Positions 1 to 12,646 of a stretch of 64,000 nucleotides of DNA are shown piece after piece. The position numbers and the translations under genes were made by a program. This DNA is from Chaenocephalus aceratus. Its lineage: Eukaryota; Chordata; Actinopteri; Perciformes; Channichthyidae. Numbering within the stretch: position 1 is the stretch's first letter; each line of letters starts with the position of its first letter. The notes beneath the pieces are model-generated. The model had not been told where the DNA came from and did no database searches. It saw nothing but the letters and a program-made list of their open reading frames with translations. The stretch lies in contig CM043790.1 in assembly GCA_023974075.1 (NCBI GenBank), positions 4,376,627 through 4,440,626 on the forward strand, read 5' to 3'.

Positions 1-79
1 GTTCCTCAACAGTGCATTACAAGACATCTATCAATATTTGTGCATACCTCCAGCAATGTTAACTATGTTGAAGCACTTA
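1..79 (-). repeat. Dispersed repeat split by the LINE (left piece)
   Basis: Bases 56-79 are the reverse complement of about 22248-22275, and the same repeat resumes after the LINE at about 4968. Bases 1-37 match 22116-22152 in the direct orientation, so the two copies are rearranged relative to each other. The repeat family is not recognised. Its value here is that the second copy shows the pre-insertion state of the LINE target. Confidence 0.6.
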
Positions 80-388
80 TCTGGATCAAGTAGGAAGGAA
101 GGAGGAACCTATTGCGGTGAGCACGTTGCACGTTGTAACTTCCGGTTGTTGTTGTTGTTGTCATCTCCGGGTATCCCGTGTGCCTGTTCTGTTGCTGATA
201 GCTTATTAACTTAAACTTAATCGATCGTTTTAAAACTCTTGATCACGGCAACTGCCTGACGTTGTAATCACACGTTACTACAGCTTAAGCACTCACAACT
301 CTCCTTCTCTTAGCGACTGTAAACTCCACAGTTGCCTACACTCTTTTCGGGTTTGCTAACGGTAGCTACTTTAGCTTGATAGCTAGCC

Positions 389-1246
389 ATGGCTCTTTCC
401 CCACCTTCTGGTGCTATTTCCTGCTCTTCCTGTCTCATGTTTGGTTACTTCCCGGCCTCCCTTACTGGTAAGGATACATGTGTTAAATGTAGTATAGTTG
501 TTAGGTTGGAGGCGGGAATCATAGCCATAGAAGCCCGGCTCCGCATATTAGAAAGTAACTCAGCTAAAGTAAAGCCCATGTTAGCATGTGCGGACCGGCA
601 AAATGTAGCTCCTCTTAGCCGTCCCCCGGCAACTCCCGAGCAGCAGGGAGACTGGGTGACTGTTCAGAAGGGGCATAACGCGAAACCCCCAGGTCCCCAC
701 CAACCCGTTCACGTATCTAACAGATATTCCCCACTCAGCGAGACACCCGCTGAGAAGCCAACTCTGGTTATTGGTAGCTCTATTATGAGACACGTGAATT
801 TAGAGACCGAAGCCTCCACAGTCACATGCATTCCGGGGGCCAGAGCGGGCGACGTTGAGGCGCATCTTAAACTGCTGGCTAAAGATAAACGTAAATACAG
901 TAGGATTGTTATTCACGTCGGTGGTAATGATGTTCGTTTACGCCAATCAGAATGTACCAAACTTAATGTGGAGTCGGTGTGTAGTTATGCTAAAACAATG
1001 TCGGACACCGTAATCTTCTCTGGTCCCCTCCCCAATCTGATCAATGATGACATGTATAGCCGCATATCATCATTTCAGCGCTGGTTGTCTTGGTGGTGCC
1101 CAGCAAACAATGTGGGCTTCGTAAATAATTGGACAGCCTTCTGGGGAAAACCTGGTCTGATTAAGAGAGACGGCATTCACCCTACTTTGAAAGGTGCAGA
1201 TCTCATTTCGGCAAACATTTCAGGGCTTTGTGGACGTAATCCATGA
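389..1246 (+). CDS. LINE ORF1: zinc-knuckle, coiled-coil, SGNH-esterase protein
   Basis: The 285-residue ORF1 of the L2-type LINE probably acts as the RNA-binding/chaperone subunit of the retrotransposition particle. Residues 12-34 hold a C-x2-C-x15-C-x2-C cluster, followed by a short helical, probably coiled-coil stretch (about 37-58) and a proline-rich linker. From about residue 125 there is an SGNH/GDSL-type esterase fold: the nucleophile block has GSS (129-131), the GGND block is at 178-181 and the catalytic Asp-His block DGIH at 261-264. Esterase ORF1s of this kind are known in CR1/L2-clade LINEs; what the esterase does is not established. The start is an ATG (gctagccATGG context). It ends in a single TGA, after which the same frame continues open into ORF2 with no spacer stop. 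Confidence 0.85.
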   Translation: MALSPPSGAISCSSCLMFGYFPASLTGKDTCVKCSIVVRLEAGIIAIEARLRILESNSAKVKPMLACADRQNVAPLSRPPATPEQQGDWVTVQKGHNAKPPGPHQPVHVSNRYSPLSETPAEKPTLVIGSSIMRHVNLETEASTVTCIPGARAGDVEAHLKLLAKDKRKYSRIVIHVGGNDVRLRQSECTKLNVESVCSYAKTMSDTVIFSGPLPNLINDDMYSRISSFQRWLSWWCPANNVGFVNNWTAFWGKPGLIKRDGIHPTLKGADLISANISGLCGRNP

Positions 1247-4200
1247 CAAACTGGAGTTGAGACCAGGAGGCAGAGTCGCAGTCTTACACGCTTCTCTGCG
1301 CTCTCTCCTAGGCAGTCACCCATAGGAATCCCGAACCCAATAAAATACCCAATATTAGCGGTGTGTGTGTCTGCCCAAGGACAATTTAAGGTAAAACCTA
1401 ATAGAGGTGTCATACATAATAACCTAATAAAAGTAAATGTAACAACTACTACAGTGCAACAAAACAGGAAGATTAAATGTGGTCTCTTAAACATAAGATC
1501 TCTAGCATCTAAAGCAATATTGGTAAATGATTTAATATCAGATTATAATATTGATATATGCTGTCTCACTGAAACTTGGTTGAGACATGAAGAATATGTC
1601 AGCATAAATGAGGCCACTCCACCCAGCCATGTCAACACTCATATTGCTCGAGGCACGGGCCGAGGAGGTGGAGTTGCAGCAATCTTTGACTCAAGTTTAC
1701 TTATCAATACTAAACCAAAATGTAATTATACCTCTTTTGAAAGCCTCGTTTTTAGTCTTACGCATCCGACCTGGAAAACTTTGCAGCCAATCTTATTTGT
1801 TACAGTGTACCGTGCACCAGGTCCTTATTCAGAATTCTTATCAGAATTCTCTGAGTTTTTATCAACTTTGGTTCTTAAAACAGACAAAGTAATTATCGTA
1901 GGTGACTTTAATATTCATGTTGACGATGATAAAAATAGCCTTACTGTTGCATTTAACTCTATATTAGATTCTGTTGGTTTCTGTCAGAGTGTAAATAAAC
2001 CAACCCACTGTTATAATCACACTCTCGACCTTGTTCTGACTTATGGTATTGAAATTGAGCAACTATTAGTCGAACCGCATAATCCTGCTTTATCCGACCA
2101 TTTCTTAGTAACTTTTGAAGTACTGTTACTAGACTACAAAGCATTAGTCAAAAGCTCCTGCAGCAGAAACCTATCTGTTAGTGCTATAGCCACATTTAAG
2201 GAAGAGATTCAACCAATACTTAACTCGATAGCATGTCTGCATGTAGGGGAGGAAACTTATACAAAATGTACACCACCCCAAATTGATCATGTTGTTGATA
2301 GTGCTATAGATGCGCTGCGAATAAAATTAGACTCTGTTGCTCCTTTGAAAAAGAAGAAAATAAAACAACATAGATTAGCTCCATGGCATAATGCCGAAAC
2401 CCGCAAAATAAAGCAAAAGTCTAGACAACTTGAAAGGATATGGCGTTCCACTAAACTTGAAGAATCTCGTTTAAATTGGCATATTACTCTCAATGAATAT
2501 AAGAAAGCACTGCGTAAAGCGAGAGCAGCCTACTACTCTTCATTAATAGATGAGAATAAGAATAATGCAAGATTTCTTTTCAGCACTGTAGCCAGGCTGA
2601 CAGAGAGCCACAGCTCCATTGAGCCTTCTATTCCCTTAGCACTCAGTAGTAATGATTTTATGTGCTTTTTTAACGATAAAATTGTTACTCTTAGAAACAA
2701 AATTAATGACCTCTTGCCTTCGACCAGTATAGTATTATCAACAGCTCCCGGAAACGTAAGTTCTAATATTACACTAGATAGTAAACTAGAATGCTTTTCA
2801 GCCATTAACCTTGAACAATTACATTCAATGATTCTCTCTTCTAAACCATCAACGTGCATGTTAGACCCAATTCCAACTAAGCTGTTGAAGGAAGTTTTTC
2901 CATTAATTAGCACTTCTTTATTAAATATTATGAATATGTCTTTATTATCAGGCTATGTTCCACAATCATTCAAAGTAGCAGTGATAAAACCGCTTCTTAA
3001 AAAGCACAACCTCGATCCAGAGGTTTTAGCCAACTATAGACCTATTTCTAATCTTCCGTTCCTCTCAAAAATTCTTGAGAAAGTGGTCGCAAAACAGCTG
3101 TGTGATTACTTAAAAAACAATGATTTATTTGAAGATTTTCAGTCTGGCTTTAGAACACATCATAGCACAGAGACAGCTCTGGTTAAAGTCACAAGTGATA
3201 TTCTAATGGCCTCGGACAGGGGACTTGTCTCTATTCTTGTTTTGCTCGATCTTAGTGCTGCATTTGATACTATCGACCATGATATCCTATTGCAAAGACT
3301 AGAGCACTTAGTTGGCATACAGGGAACTGCTTTAGGCTGGTTTAGGTCCTATCTATCTGAACGCTCTCAGTTTGTACGTGTTAACGATGAATCTTCCACG
3401 CAAACCAAAGTTAGCCATGGAGTGCCACAGGGCTCAGTGCTCGGACCTATTTTGTTCACATTATATATGCTTCCGTTAGGCAATATTATAAGGAATCATT
3501 CTGTAAACTTTCATTGTTATGCGGATGATACTCAACTATATTTATCAATCAAGCCTGATGAAATTAATCATCTAAATAAAATTCAAGACTGCCTTAAGGA
3601 CTTAAAAACGTGGATGACCTTAAACTTTTTGATGTTAAACACGACCAAAACTGAAGTTATTGTACTTGGCCCGAAGAATCTACGAAACAAATTATCTAAA
3701 GACATACTAACTATGGATGGCATTAATTTGGCCTCCAGTGAGACTGTAAGGAATCTTGGTGTTATATTTGATCAGGATTTATCCTTTAACGCCCACATAA
3801 AATCAATTTCAAGGACCGCCTACTTCCATCTACGTAACATTGCAAAAATCAGGCATATCTTGCCTCAAAACGATGCAGAGAAACTAGTCCATGCATTTGT
3901 TACTTCTAGGCTGGATTATTGTAACTCTTTATTATCAGGGAGTACCAAGAAGTCAATCAAGTCGCTTCAGCTGATTCAAAATGCTGCGGCTCGTGTACTA
4001 ACCAGAGTTAGGAAAAGGGACCACATTACTCCTGTTCTGGCTGCCTTACACTGGCTCCCTATAGAACACAGGATAGAATTTAAAATTCTTCTTCTCGCCT
4101 ACAAAGCCCTTAATGGGCAGGCGCCATCTTACCTTAAAGAACTCATTATACCCTACTGTCCTACTAGGGCATTGCGTTCCAAGAATGCAGGGTTGTTGGT

Positions 4201-4360
4201 TGTTCCTAGAATCTTTAAAAGTACAATGGGAGCCAGAGCCTTTTCTTATCAAGCTCCACATTTGTGGAATCAGCTTCCAGTTTGTGTTCGGGCGGCAGAC
4301 ACCCTATCCGTTTTTAAGAGTGCGCTTAAGACCTTCCTTTTTGATAAAGCTTATAGTTAG
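1247..4360 (+). CDS. LINE ORF2: AP endonuclease and reverse transcriptase
   Basis: ORF2 is the catalytic protein of target-primed reverse transcription. Numbering from codon 1361, the apurinic-type endonuclease covers about residues 38-255 with LTETW (69-73), GDFN (181-184) and SDH (245-247). The reverse transcriptase has NYRPIS in its early motifs, LDLSAAFD with the first catalytic aspartate at about 636, the PQGSVLGP loop, and YADD at 720-723. The C-terminal part resembles other L2/CR1 ORF2 tails ([13 protein letters not shown]). There is no ATG before the endonuclease domain. The frame is open from 1247, directly after the TGA of ORF1 and in the same frame, so I start the feature there; the first plausible non-ATG codon is GTG at 1361. 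Expression by stop readthrough or reinitiation is inferred. Confidence 0.88.
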   Translation, partial: QTGVETRRQSRSLTRFSALSPRQSPIGIPNPIKYPILAVCVSAQGQFKVKPNRGVIHNNLIKVNVTTTTVQQNRKIKCGLLNIRSLASKAILVNDLISDYNIDICCLTETWLRHEEYVSINEATPPSHVNTHIARGTGRGGGVAAIFDSSLLINTKPKCNYTSFESLVFSLTHPTWKTLQPILFVTVYRAPGPYSEFLSEFSEFLSTLVLKTDKVIIVGDFNIHVDDDKNSLTVAFNSILDSVGFCQSVNKPTHCYNHTLDLVLTYGIEIEQLLVEPHNPALSDHFLVTFEVLLLDYKALVKSSCSRNLSVSAIATFKEEIQPILNSIACLHVGEETYTKCTPPQIDHVVDSAIDALRIKLDSVAPLKKKKIKQHRLAPWHNAETRKIKQKSRQLERIWRSTKLEESRLNWHITLNEYKKALRKARAAYYSSLIDENKNNARFLFSTVARLTESHSSIEPSIPLALSSNDFMCFFNDKIVTLRNKINDLLPSTSIVLSTAPGNVSSNITLDSKLECFSAINLEQLHSMILSSKPSTCMLDPIPTKLLKEVFPLISTSLLNIMNMSLLSGYVPQSFKVAVIKPLLKKHNLDPEVLANYRPISNLPFLSKILEKVVAKQLCDYLKNNDLFEDFQSGFRTHHSTETALVKVTSDILMASDRGLVSILVLLDLSAAFDTIDHDILLQRLEHLVGIQGTALGWFRSYLSERSQFVRVNDESSTQTKVSHGVPQGSVLGPILFTLYMLPLGNIIRNHSVNFHCYADDTQLYLSIKPDEINHLNKIQDCLKDLKTWMTLNFLMLNTTKTEVIVLGPKNLRNKLSKDILTMDGINLASSETVRNLGVIFDQDLSFNAHIKSISRTAYFHLRNIAKIRHILPQNDAEKLVHAFVTSRLDYCNSLLSGSTKKSIKSLQLIQNAAARVLTRVRKRDHITPVLAALHWLPIEHRIEFKILLLAYKALNGQAPSYLKELIIPYCPTRALRSKNAGLLVVPRIFKSTMGARAFSYQAPHLWNQLPVCVRAADTLSVFKSALKTFLFDKAYS

Positions 4361-4969
4361 GGCTGATTAGATTCAGCCCCTAGTTTTGCTGATATAGGCT
4401 TAGTTTGTCGGGGGACATCTTACTTCTTCCTTCTCTCTGTCTATACCCGTGTACACTCATGTTCCGATTAACCCAGCTTCCCCAAATGTCTTTCTTTTTG
4501 GTGTCTATATACTGCTGGGATCCGGAGTCATGGATGATCCTGCGGTCCTGTGTCCTGGATCGCGAGCGCTGGATCTTGAGTCGTGGCTGTGGTCCTGGAT
4601 CATAGGTCCTGGATGGATATCCTCGTGGATTCATCTTCCTATTATACACACATGCATTCCCAAACATCTGGACTACCTATGTTGCAAATGTATTATCTTT
4701 TCAATTTACACACGGCATCTATTGCACGTCTGTCCGTCCTGGGAGAGGGATCCCTCCTCTGTTGCTCTCCCTGAGGTTTCTCCCATTTTTCCCTTTAAAC
4801 TGGGTTTTCTTTGGAAGTTTTTCCTTGTACGATGTGAGGGTCTAAGGACAGAGGGTGTCGTATTGTCATACTGATATTCTGTACACACTGTGAAGACCAC
4901 TGAGACAAATGTAACATTTGTGATATTGGGCTATATAAATAAACATTGATTGATTGATTGATTGATTAT

Positions 4970-5870
4970 TTTAACTGATATTATACATAATGTATTATAC
5001 TCTTATAAGATGTATGTAGATATTTAATCTCCGGCCTTGTCAGGTATTGAACAATCAATAAATAAAGAACACAGAATTGTTGAATATAAAACACAGAATT
5101 TGTGTGATTATACTAAATGATTTTCAAATAAACACAACTGCATATTTAACTGTTACACATGCTGATGTAACGCAAATGTTCCAACTTGGGATCAATAAAG
5201 TATATCTTATCTTAAGCTGATCGATGGCTACTGCCATATTTGCACAATGTGCCTCTGAACCTTGACAAGTGCATGTTTCAGGCTTATCAATTAATGTAAT
5301 GTTATCACAGGGGTCACAAACATAAGACCAGCTGTTAAATAAAGCTCTTCTGACCTTAGCTGGCATGTGGGTATATATATTAATACTGCCCATAATGGGC
5401 ACAAGCAATTTTCACCCATTTATTAATTATATGTTTTAAATTTGAGTGTTTCCTATCCCCTAAACCTCCAGGGATGTACACAGTTTAATATTGGCAACTT
5501 CTTATTATGGGAAATACGAAAACGTCTTTTAAAACTACAACTCCCAGTAGAGACGTGCCATAGAGAACATGTTGCGAAACAGAATAGCCAGCATGTGTAG
5601 TTCTGGGGACGGGGTGGGGGAGGGGGGACGCGGTGGACCCGTTCAAATCCAGTTTTGGACAGTCTGCCGTGATTCCATCCCATTTCAAGTGCTGTTCGAG
5701 TATCGGCTTAATCCTCGGAGCACACTCTCCATTCACAGAGCTTGAGGACTATCACCGGGTTTGTCAAACAGAGCACATGGTGTAGTCCAAACGATAGCTG
5801 GGGATTCTGGGTAGTGTAGTGTCTTCTGCCATCCTTTACTCAGAACAAATATTTGTTTCTCCGAATCGAA
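4970..5870 (-). repeat. Dispersed repeat, inverted relative to 21330-22290
   Basis: This stretch continues the target repeat of the LINE. Several blocks are reverse complements of the region inside the element at 20787-33056: 5360-5430 with the TATTAATTATATGTTTT block near 21615, 5500-5600 with the fold around 21490-21560, and 5770-5850 with GATAGCTGGGGATT near 21365. No protein coding is recognisable. Matching stops near 5860, and the terminal repeats of the 20787 element are not present here, so this looks like a separate family or an inner module rather than a second full copy. Confidence 0.5.
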
Positions 5871-7015
5871 GGGGAAAAATACAAAAGCATTGCACACAAT
5901 TTAAGCCAATCAATGTTGTGTAATTAACAAGGATAATCTGGTGTTTTTTAGTCGATGAGTAGTGCAGATATCACTGTAAAATCAATCGACAGTAAGAGGA
6001 ATACTTACATCCGGGTGTACAATTCTCCGTTATCCAATGGGAATGGACGCTCACATTGCCTTTAAGGGCAGCCGACTCAAACGAATGCCGTGCTTCCATG
6101 AGCGTCAAATCCCGACGCAGATGGGAATACATTGCAATCAGTTGAAAGCTATTTGCGTCCCTTTATGACGCTGAAGGAGCCTAGGAGCGTCACAATTGGA
6201 CGCCACGGACACTGACCAAACGTCGCTATTGGACGCTTAGGGAGTGAGAGTGTGTTGGCCACGCTGCTCCTCACCCACGTGACCAAGGAGATCGATCCAA
6301 AGAGCCCTTCCGTAAACACCGGGGCTCCCGGCCCGGGAGATCAACACGGTCCTTTTGGAAAGTGCCATGCGGCGTGATCCCTCACCGGGATATCACATGG
6401 CAGACAATGGCGGTGGCCACGATGAAGCTACAAATAATCACTCTGATCTGGTGAGGTCGGGGCATCTCCAGCAATGAGCGAGATGCCCAACACACCCGTG
6501 TTTATTTGCAGTCGCCCTGTCACGCGGTATCGTGTCAGAGCTCTTTTCAGCTCCCTGCTTATATGGGGTCAGTTCAGTCTCAAAAATAAATAAAGGCACA
6601 CAAAAGGATACACAAATGTAATTCCGGATTTATATATAAATGTCTCCATCCACACACATATTTTTCAATGCACACACACAAACTTATCATTTTATAAATG
6701 TAAAAAAGTGTCACAAACATATTTCTGATCCACACACAAATAGTTACATCAAAAACACATTTGAGTGTTGTTACATTTATATAAAAAATGCTTTCTGTGT
6801 GTGAATCTCTCTGCATTTGTGTGTGGATCTCTCTGCATTTGTGTGTGAATCTCTCTGCATTTATGTGTGGATTTTTGAGACTCCCCTGACAGCTAGATTC
6901 ACACACACACTTTTTTTAAGAGGCGAGTGTCTTCGGCCAATCAGATGTCTGCTTAATTTTAAGCCAATCACATGCGTGTGCCCCCACGAGGGTGTGCCTA
7001 ATGCGTTTCCAACGT
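5871..7015. other. No gene seen; short minisatellite inside
   Basis: This is non-coding sequence with some GC-rich blocks (6000-6550). A roughly 25-base unit of the form TCTCTCTGCATTTGTGTGTG repeats about three times at 6798-6872. The only ORF of any length reads through the CA-rich stretch and is not protein-like. Confidence 0.5.
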
Positions 7016-8910
7016 AGTGTAACCAGAGCCGTATAATAGAAGAGTTACGACATCTCCGTTCACTCCAATGGACCACTTTTTTACAGCAATGGCGGATCGT
7101 GGAGCCTCTCAATCGTTCCCCGGAAGTTAGCGCCAAGGCTAGCAGAGCAGTAGAGTTGCAGCATAATAGACCGTTCGTGACGGACTTTTAAAGGTAAGAA
7201 GAAGTTTAAAGATGTATATTGCGGATATTATCAGTACATCTGATTCAAATTAACATTTGTATTAAAGGATGTTAGTGGATTATTCCTAAATTAGTAGATT
7301 TAGGGAACGTTTACAGATAACAGATCAAGCTAGGATACCGATCAAGTTAGCAACACACGTTGAACAGCCTTTTAATTGTAAATTCCGTTCTCTTAATGTC
7401 ATTTGGTCCAACATTGTTGAATTAGAGAAGAGGGGCTTCTAAACGGGATTGTATGCGGGGGTGGAGGGAGTTAAATATTAGATAAATATAACTTTGGTGC
7501 GTGTAAGAGTGAGTGTTTTCAGCAGAGCCATATTGTGTCCTTGTGATTATGTTGATTATTACCTGTCTGTATAATGTTGCAGCTCAGCTGATTTTGGATT
7601 GATGGCAAAAGGAGAGGGACTTAAGTGAGAGTGAAAACACAAGGTAAGTTTAATACTACTGTTTTATATAAGTAAGCATACTAAACATGTATTCTATCAC
7701 TGTATTATATAAGTAATCTTGTTAGTAACCTACTGTATGGCAGGTGGAGGGGCAGTGATGTTACAGGTGGAGGAGCAAAACTGCAAGACTGCAAACTCAC
7801 AAGACAGAGAAATCAAAGTTTGTTCTCCAGAGAAGAGGTTGATTTCACTTCAATTTTTTCATATTTTCTAAAGATGGAAATGGCACAACAAAAAAACTTG
7901 AGAGCTGTAACCAAGACAACTGTAACAACATGAGTAGAGAGCCACCAAGGGTTTTCAAGTCCCTCTCTTACTCCATTTTGCCAACCCAGACTTCCAGGTA
8001 CATGACGGGACACCTTGCTTGTTTTTGTTGTTTGCGCTCCTCTGGCTGGGTGCTGGCAGGTGGAGGGCAGTGATCCCTTCCCTTCTTCCCTCAATCTTTG
8101 AGACTAATGTAAGTAGAAGACATGGCACTGTAAATGTTCGAACATTTAAAATATTATACCACTTAAAAATAAGAAATATTACTTTAGTTACTAAGAGTTC
8201 ATACTTATTATACCTGTGTCACCTTTCACACTATCGCTGTGATCATGAGCTATGGGCTTTGTAGATACAGGGGCCCTTCTCTTTTTGACCACAAGGCGAT
8301 GCACGAAGATGGTGGGTATAGCCTCTGCTCTCAGCCTAGTCTTGCCCTTTTTTGTCTTGACAAACGAGTGACTTGAGGTTACTTTACACACAGAACAACT
8401 CAGTTTTGTCTACCCACATACATATTCCATAGTGGTTGAATACACAGTATTAGAAAACACTTTATACTTACTGGACATGTTATACTCATTACATACTGTA
8501 TATAAAATATGACCAAGAATGTGAGACAACTTTATAGAAATTCATATCACATCTGTTACTGATGCCATTTGTCATACTTTGTTAAACTCACAAATAATAA
8601 AGTTCCATAACTTCAGTTGGGAACAGAGACCACACCTTAGGCAATTTCCCATCCAATAGGTGTGCTATATAGGTGTGTGTATAACCCTTTCTCCTGTCTG
8701 TTACTCCCTCTTTCAGTACAAGAACCAGAGGGGGATTCAATGGAGCCTGAATACCTGCACTGAGACCCTCACCCTGCACCCTGAGTCTCAACTCTGTGTT
8801 TTTCAAGCCTTTCTCTGTTGTTTTTTTTTGTATTAAACAAAACATTACGCTTTCCCAATGGTGTGGTTTTCGTTTTGTGAAAAAGTGCAAATGCAGTGTT
8901 TGTATATAAA

Positions 8911-9039
8911 TCACATATTTTTTTGCTGTTGGTCGTGAAATTGCTCCTGCTTCCTCCGCTCTGTGTCAGTGGGGAAGCCGTACATTCGTACTCCTTTCTC
9001 TAAGCGATTTGAGCATCCCCAGGCAGCACAGCAAACCAT
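8911..9039 (-). pseudogene. THAP-domain exon remnant of the P-like element
   Basis: From the ATG at 9039 the minus strand encodes a THAP start: MVCCAAWGC with the first C-x4-C-type cysteines, then a GVRMYGFP block matching the conserved proline region and a short ERRKQ stretch. The reading frame then loses the family pattern: the second C-x2-H pair and the AVPTIF box are missing before the stop. It is read as the broken DNA-binding exon of the element's transposase. Confidence 0.6.
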
Positions 9040-9169
9040 GGTGGCGACTAGGAGGCAGCACAGAAAACCAGGACAACACGGAGGAAAAGGCACAGACAAA
9101 CTGCATGATATGCTATTCAATGTTTATTGAATTCCATGTATTTGCAATGGATGTTCCTAAAACACATTT

Positions 9170-9211
9170 AACATCATCATCATCATCATGCTGCTGCTGC
9201 TGCTGCTGCTG
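9170..9211. repeat. CAT/CTG triplet microsatellite
   Basis: Short runs of ATC/CAT and then TGC/CTG repeats lie inside the P-like element. Confidence 0.8.
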
Positions 9212-9834
9212 GTCCTTTGATAGTCACCTGTCGGTCTGCTGTCCTTTCTGAAAGCCATAAAGATGACATTAGTCATTTAGATAACTTGTGTCCTCAATTA
9301 CCAGGGGATTACTGAAACTACCATGAATTTAAGAAAATGGTAGAAATTAATCTAATCTGAATTTTAAAGCATTACTTTAGATCCCCTCCCTCTAAATATA
9401 TCAATAAACATTAGAAAGTGATGCTCCTGACTACCATACAAGTTTAAGAAGATAATATTGGTTTTAAAGAATTCAAAGCTATAAATAAACAGCAACAGGC
9501 TCTTTAACCAAGGCACTGGTAGCCTAACATGTAAACTAGTTGTTCACACTAATCCTAATATTATCACTTAATATTAGCAAATTCTATTTTATTTTTTAAA
9601 ACATATTGATGTAAATACATGCACATATCGATTTGTTGTATAAATATTGCAAATCAAAACCTTTATTCACTAATAATTACCAAAAATCGTAGTTCTATCT
9701 CCTGTTATCATTGCATTCACATTGCCCGCCATGAACTTCCGGGGAACGATCCTCGTTTACATGAACCACGTGACGATAACCGTTTTTGGACTTCCGTTGT
9801 CGTAACTCTTCTATTATACGGCTCTGAGTGTAAC

Positions 9835-11981
9835 CATAGACTGTATATATAAATGGACGTAGGGTCCGTGACGTCACCCATAAGATTCTGCAGAGTTGCC
9901 GTGAAGCCCTTAGTAGGCGGAGTCGGCCACTAACGGCTCGACAGTGACATCAGAGTTCAACTCCCGCCTGTTCCAGCCTGCTCCAAATAAGGGCAAAGAG
10001 GCGGAGCCGAGGCGGGACCTGCTGCCACCGAGCTGGAAGTTCCAGAGCTAGCTGAAGCTACCAAGCTAAGCTAACATGCTCCCCATCTGCACACTGCCAT
10101 CGCATTTTACGTTTCTAAGGGAAGCGGACATGAAACTATTCAGCAAAACTATAAATATTATTCTAAGTTATTGAGTTTTAGCATAATACTTCAGAATCTT
10201 AAAACCCCTTAATGTTTGTATGCAATTGTGCTAAATTCAACACTGGAATCAAGCAAATATTAATATGTTTGCATGACATTAGTTATTTGTATTTTGATAT
10301 CACTTAACTACACGTTTAATACATTTAAGTCAAGCTAAGGTACATGTGATGGTAGCTAGTTAGTGCTCTTACCTGTGAGGCCTCCTCCAAACAGCATAAT
10401 AACCAGACTGTATCATCAAAACTAAGTACCAGTTCTAGATCCTTGACTTTAGACAAACAATTCAAAAGACAACATGTATTAAAGACCAATCTTTATTTGA
10501 ATGTGCCTCTTAACCTGAGATATTAGTTATACAGTAATAGTATTGACAATCTAAAAAAACTGAGCAACTCAACAGTCAACTTTATGTTTCTTATTGTCTA
10601 AAGCATTTATTATTTTCATTTTCCCCCTCTCATATTCAGTGTGGACGGATTGAGACAGCATGGTGTCCAGAGAGCTGCAGAGACTTCAGGGAGAAACCTC
10701 CGTGTGATGGACGTCCAGTCCGTTTGTGTGGAGAGGACTGAGGGTCTTTCCTCAGCGAGGAGGACCAGGGCTGATGAAGGAGCCCATGCTGGGCAAAGCT
10801 GATACCAACTGCACAGGCCTAGTCTGTCACTTTATTTGACTAAATGTGTTTACTTATACATTTAATAGGTTTACACCTTCTGTCCATATGTGCTTTTTAT
10901 TTAAAACGTTTGATTAACTTTTGGTTCACATTTCAATAAATTGTATTTGTATTTGCTCTCCTTTCGTCCATTATTCTTACTGAAAATGTTAGATTACACA
11001 TTCACATCTGACTGAAGATTGGCCCCATTTATTTGTGACGTTGCAAACTCTGCGGTACAAGGCACAAGTGATGTGAAGCTCATAAAGTGAGGCAAATAGA
11101 AATAATCAGCTGATGGAGTGTAGATGTGGAAATAGGTGCATTCGATCAGCTGACTGTTTTTACAATAAAAGTAGTTTCTTAGTGTACTGGTCTTAAAATC
11201 TCATAACATCAGCTTTTAATGTTCCTCTTGGATGTTCTTATTGACCATCAGAGAAGGAGAAAATGTCGTGTCTTTCAGGCATGTCCTTTCCTAACAAAAA
11301 TGACAGGAAATATAAAACATATTATTGCAGAACAAGTGTGTTATTTATGAAAGCAGTGTGTTTGTGTGTTTAGGGGCTGTAGATAGAATTATTTTGTAAT
11401 TGTAATGTTTTTATTTTTTATTTCAACAGTGAGCTACAAAGACAATCAGAGAATGAACAGTATGAAGTTCATCAACATTGAAATATATGTTATTATCAAA
11501 ATAATATTTAACTGTTATCAAAACGTAGTGCAACTGTAGAAGCTTGCTCTGTTGTCTCACTGAAAAAATAACTTTGACCACGTTTTTACAGACAATATTG
11601 AGAGATAAATAGGAGCAGTTCTCACTATGTGTTAAACATCTTTGCCTTCAATACATTACATTAGAAAGCTGACAAAGTGATAGTGCTTGTTAACATCTAA
11701 ATGTAACTTTTTGCATGGAAAAAACCCTCAACTTAACTGATGTGTAGGTGATCTAGTATTTAGTATTGTTTAATGGAATGTATATCAGTGTATTAAAGTC
11801 AATACTTCATTCATTTAAACCAATATCTTTCCTGATTCTTTGTACAGTATGAAAAAAAGAGTCTTTGTACCTGTGCTGAAGTTCACTGCTGTGAGGAGTC
11901 CAGTTCTGTCTCTCACTCTCTGGTCCAGCCTGTCTGCATCACCTGGACACCTTAAACAAACAGATATATATATATATATAT
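9835..11981. other. No gene seen; AT-rich spacer
   Basis: The stretch opens with CATAGACTGTATATATAAA, an end-like motif also present at about 15088 and (reverse) 18800, so its first few hundred bases are probably repeat-derived. The rest is AT-rich. A short GC-rich island at 10640-10810 has no sustained frame. An AT microsatellite (11964-11981) borders the next element. Confidence 0.5.
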
Positions 11982-12614
11982 TAGGGCTGTCAAACGATTA
12001 ACATTTTTAATCAGATTAATCACAGCTTAAAAATTAATTAATCATGATTAATCACCATTCGAACTATGTCCAAAATATGCCATTTATTTATGTATATTGT
12101 TGTAGGAATGGAAAGATAAATGAAAGAAGGCGGATATATCAATTTAACATACAGTATCTATGTTTATTATAAAAAAATTCTGCATGTCAAAATGAAAGAC
12201 AACCCACACACCTATCAATCATCAAACCGTGGGGTCTTAATTCATTACGTGTTGATTTCTATCAACGGGGGAGTACTTCAGGAAAGTCGACAGGGGGGGG
12301 GCCGAGTGGAGTACTTCGTGACCACAGAGTGTGAACGTTGTGATCAGCTGTTTTAGCGCAGTTCTCCAGTGAAGGGGGGAGTCTCCCTCCGCAGCCGGTT
12401 GGCGTAGTTTTGGCACAGTTCCGTTGTACAGACCGACGTTAACAGCAGCCCTGTCTGTGCACACGGAGACCGACTCTGTCGTCCGGTGATCTAACCGCCT
12501 TCTGGAAAAGCTTCACAAGTACGTCGGTACGCAAATGCGCTTTGTGACACAAGTGACGGTACGCATTTCAGATTACGCACATAACCTGCGTACCAGTTAT
12601 GTGCACCCCTGTAC

Positions 12615-12646
12615 CAGAGCCATATTATTACTATTATATGGCTCTG
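12615..12646. mobile_element. 32-bp miniature element: two terminal repeats only
   Basis: CAGAGCCATATTATTA is joined directly to CTATTATATGGCTCTG, near-copies of the two 16-bp ends of the P-like element at 7024-9826. A perfect 8-bp duplication CCCTGTAC flanks it (12607-12614 and 12647-12654). It has no internal sequence at all. Confidence 0.8.

Larger units (their letters stand above)
80..4969 (+). mobile_element. Full-length L2-clade non-LTR retrotransposon (LINE)
   Basis: This is a two-ORF LINE: an esterase-type ORF1 (389-1246), then an endonuclease plus reverse transcriptase ORF2 ending at 4360, a 3' UTR of about 600 bases, and a short TGAT/TGATT repeat tail (about 4945-4969) after a CTATATAAATAAACATTGAT terminus typical of fish L2 elements. 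It lies in a dispersed repeat whose uninterrupted copy reads GCACTTATTTTAACTGAT (reverse complement of about 22240). The left junction ends GCACTTAT and the right resumes ATTTTAACTGAT, so the target duplication is only 2-4 bases, as is common for L2. Neither ORF contains a premature stop, which suggests a young, possibly active copy. A truncated relative lies at 20243-20786 and 33057-33390. The exact 5' end is inferred from the target repeat. Confidence 0.88.
7024..9826 (-). mobile_element. P-like DNA transposon, internally decayed
   Basis: The ends are CAGAGCCGTATAATAG and its reverse complement CTATTATACGGCTCTG; the match continues through the GAGTTACGACA block. A perfect 8-bp target duplication AGTGTAAC flanks it (7016-7023 and 9827-9834). 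An 8-bp duplication plus a THAP-domain exon on the minus strand fits the P-element superfamily; hAT elements also make 8-bp duplications but do not normally encode THAP. The body lacks an intact transposase, so this copy is non-autonomous. Confidence 0.75.

Noticed and set aside
4380..4900. Overlapping ORFs in the LINE 3' UTR
   Set aside because: They occur on both strands in non-coding 3' UTR and recur in the truncated copy at 20500-20820 with stops; not genes.
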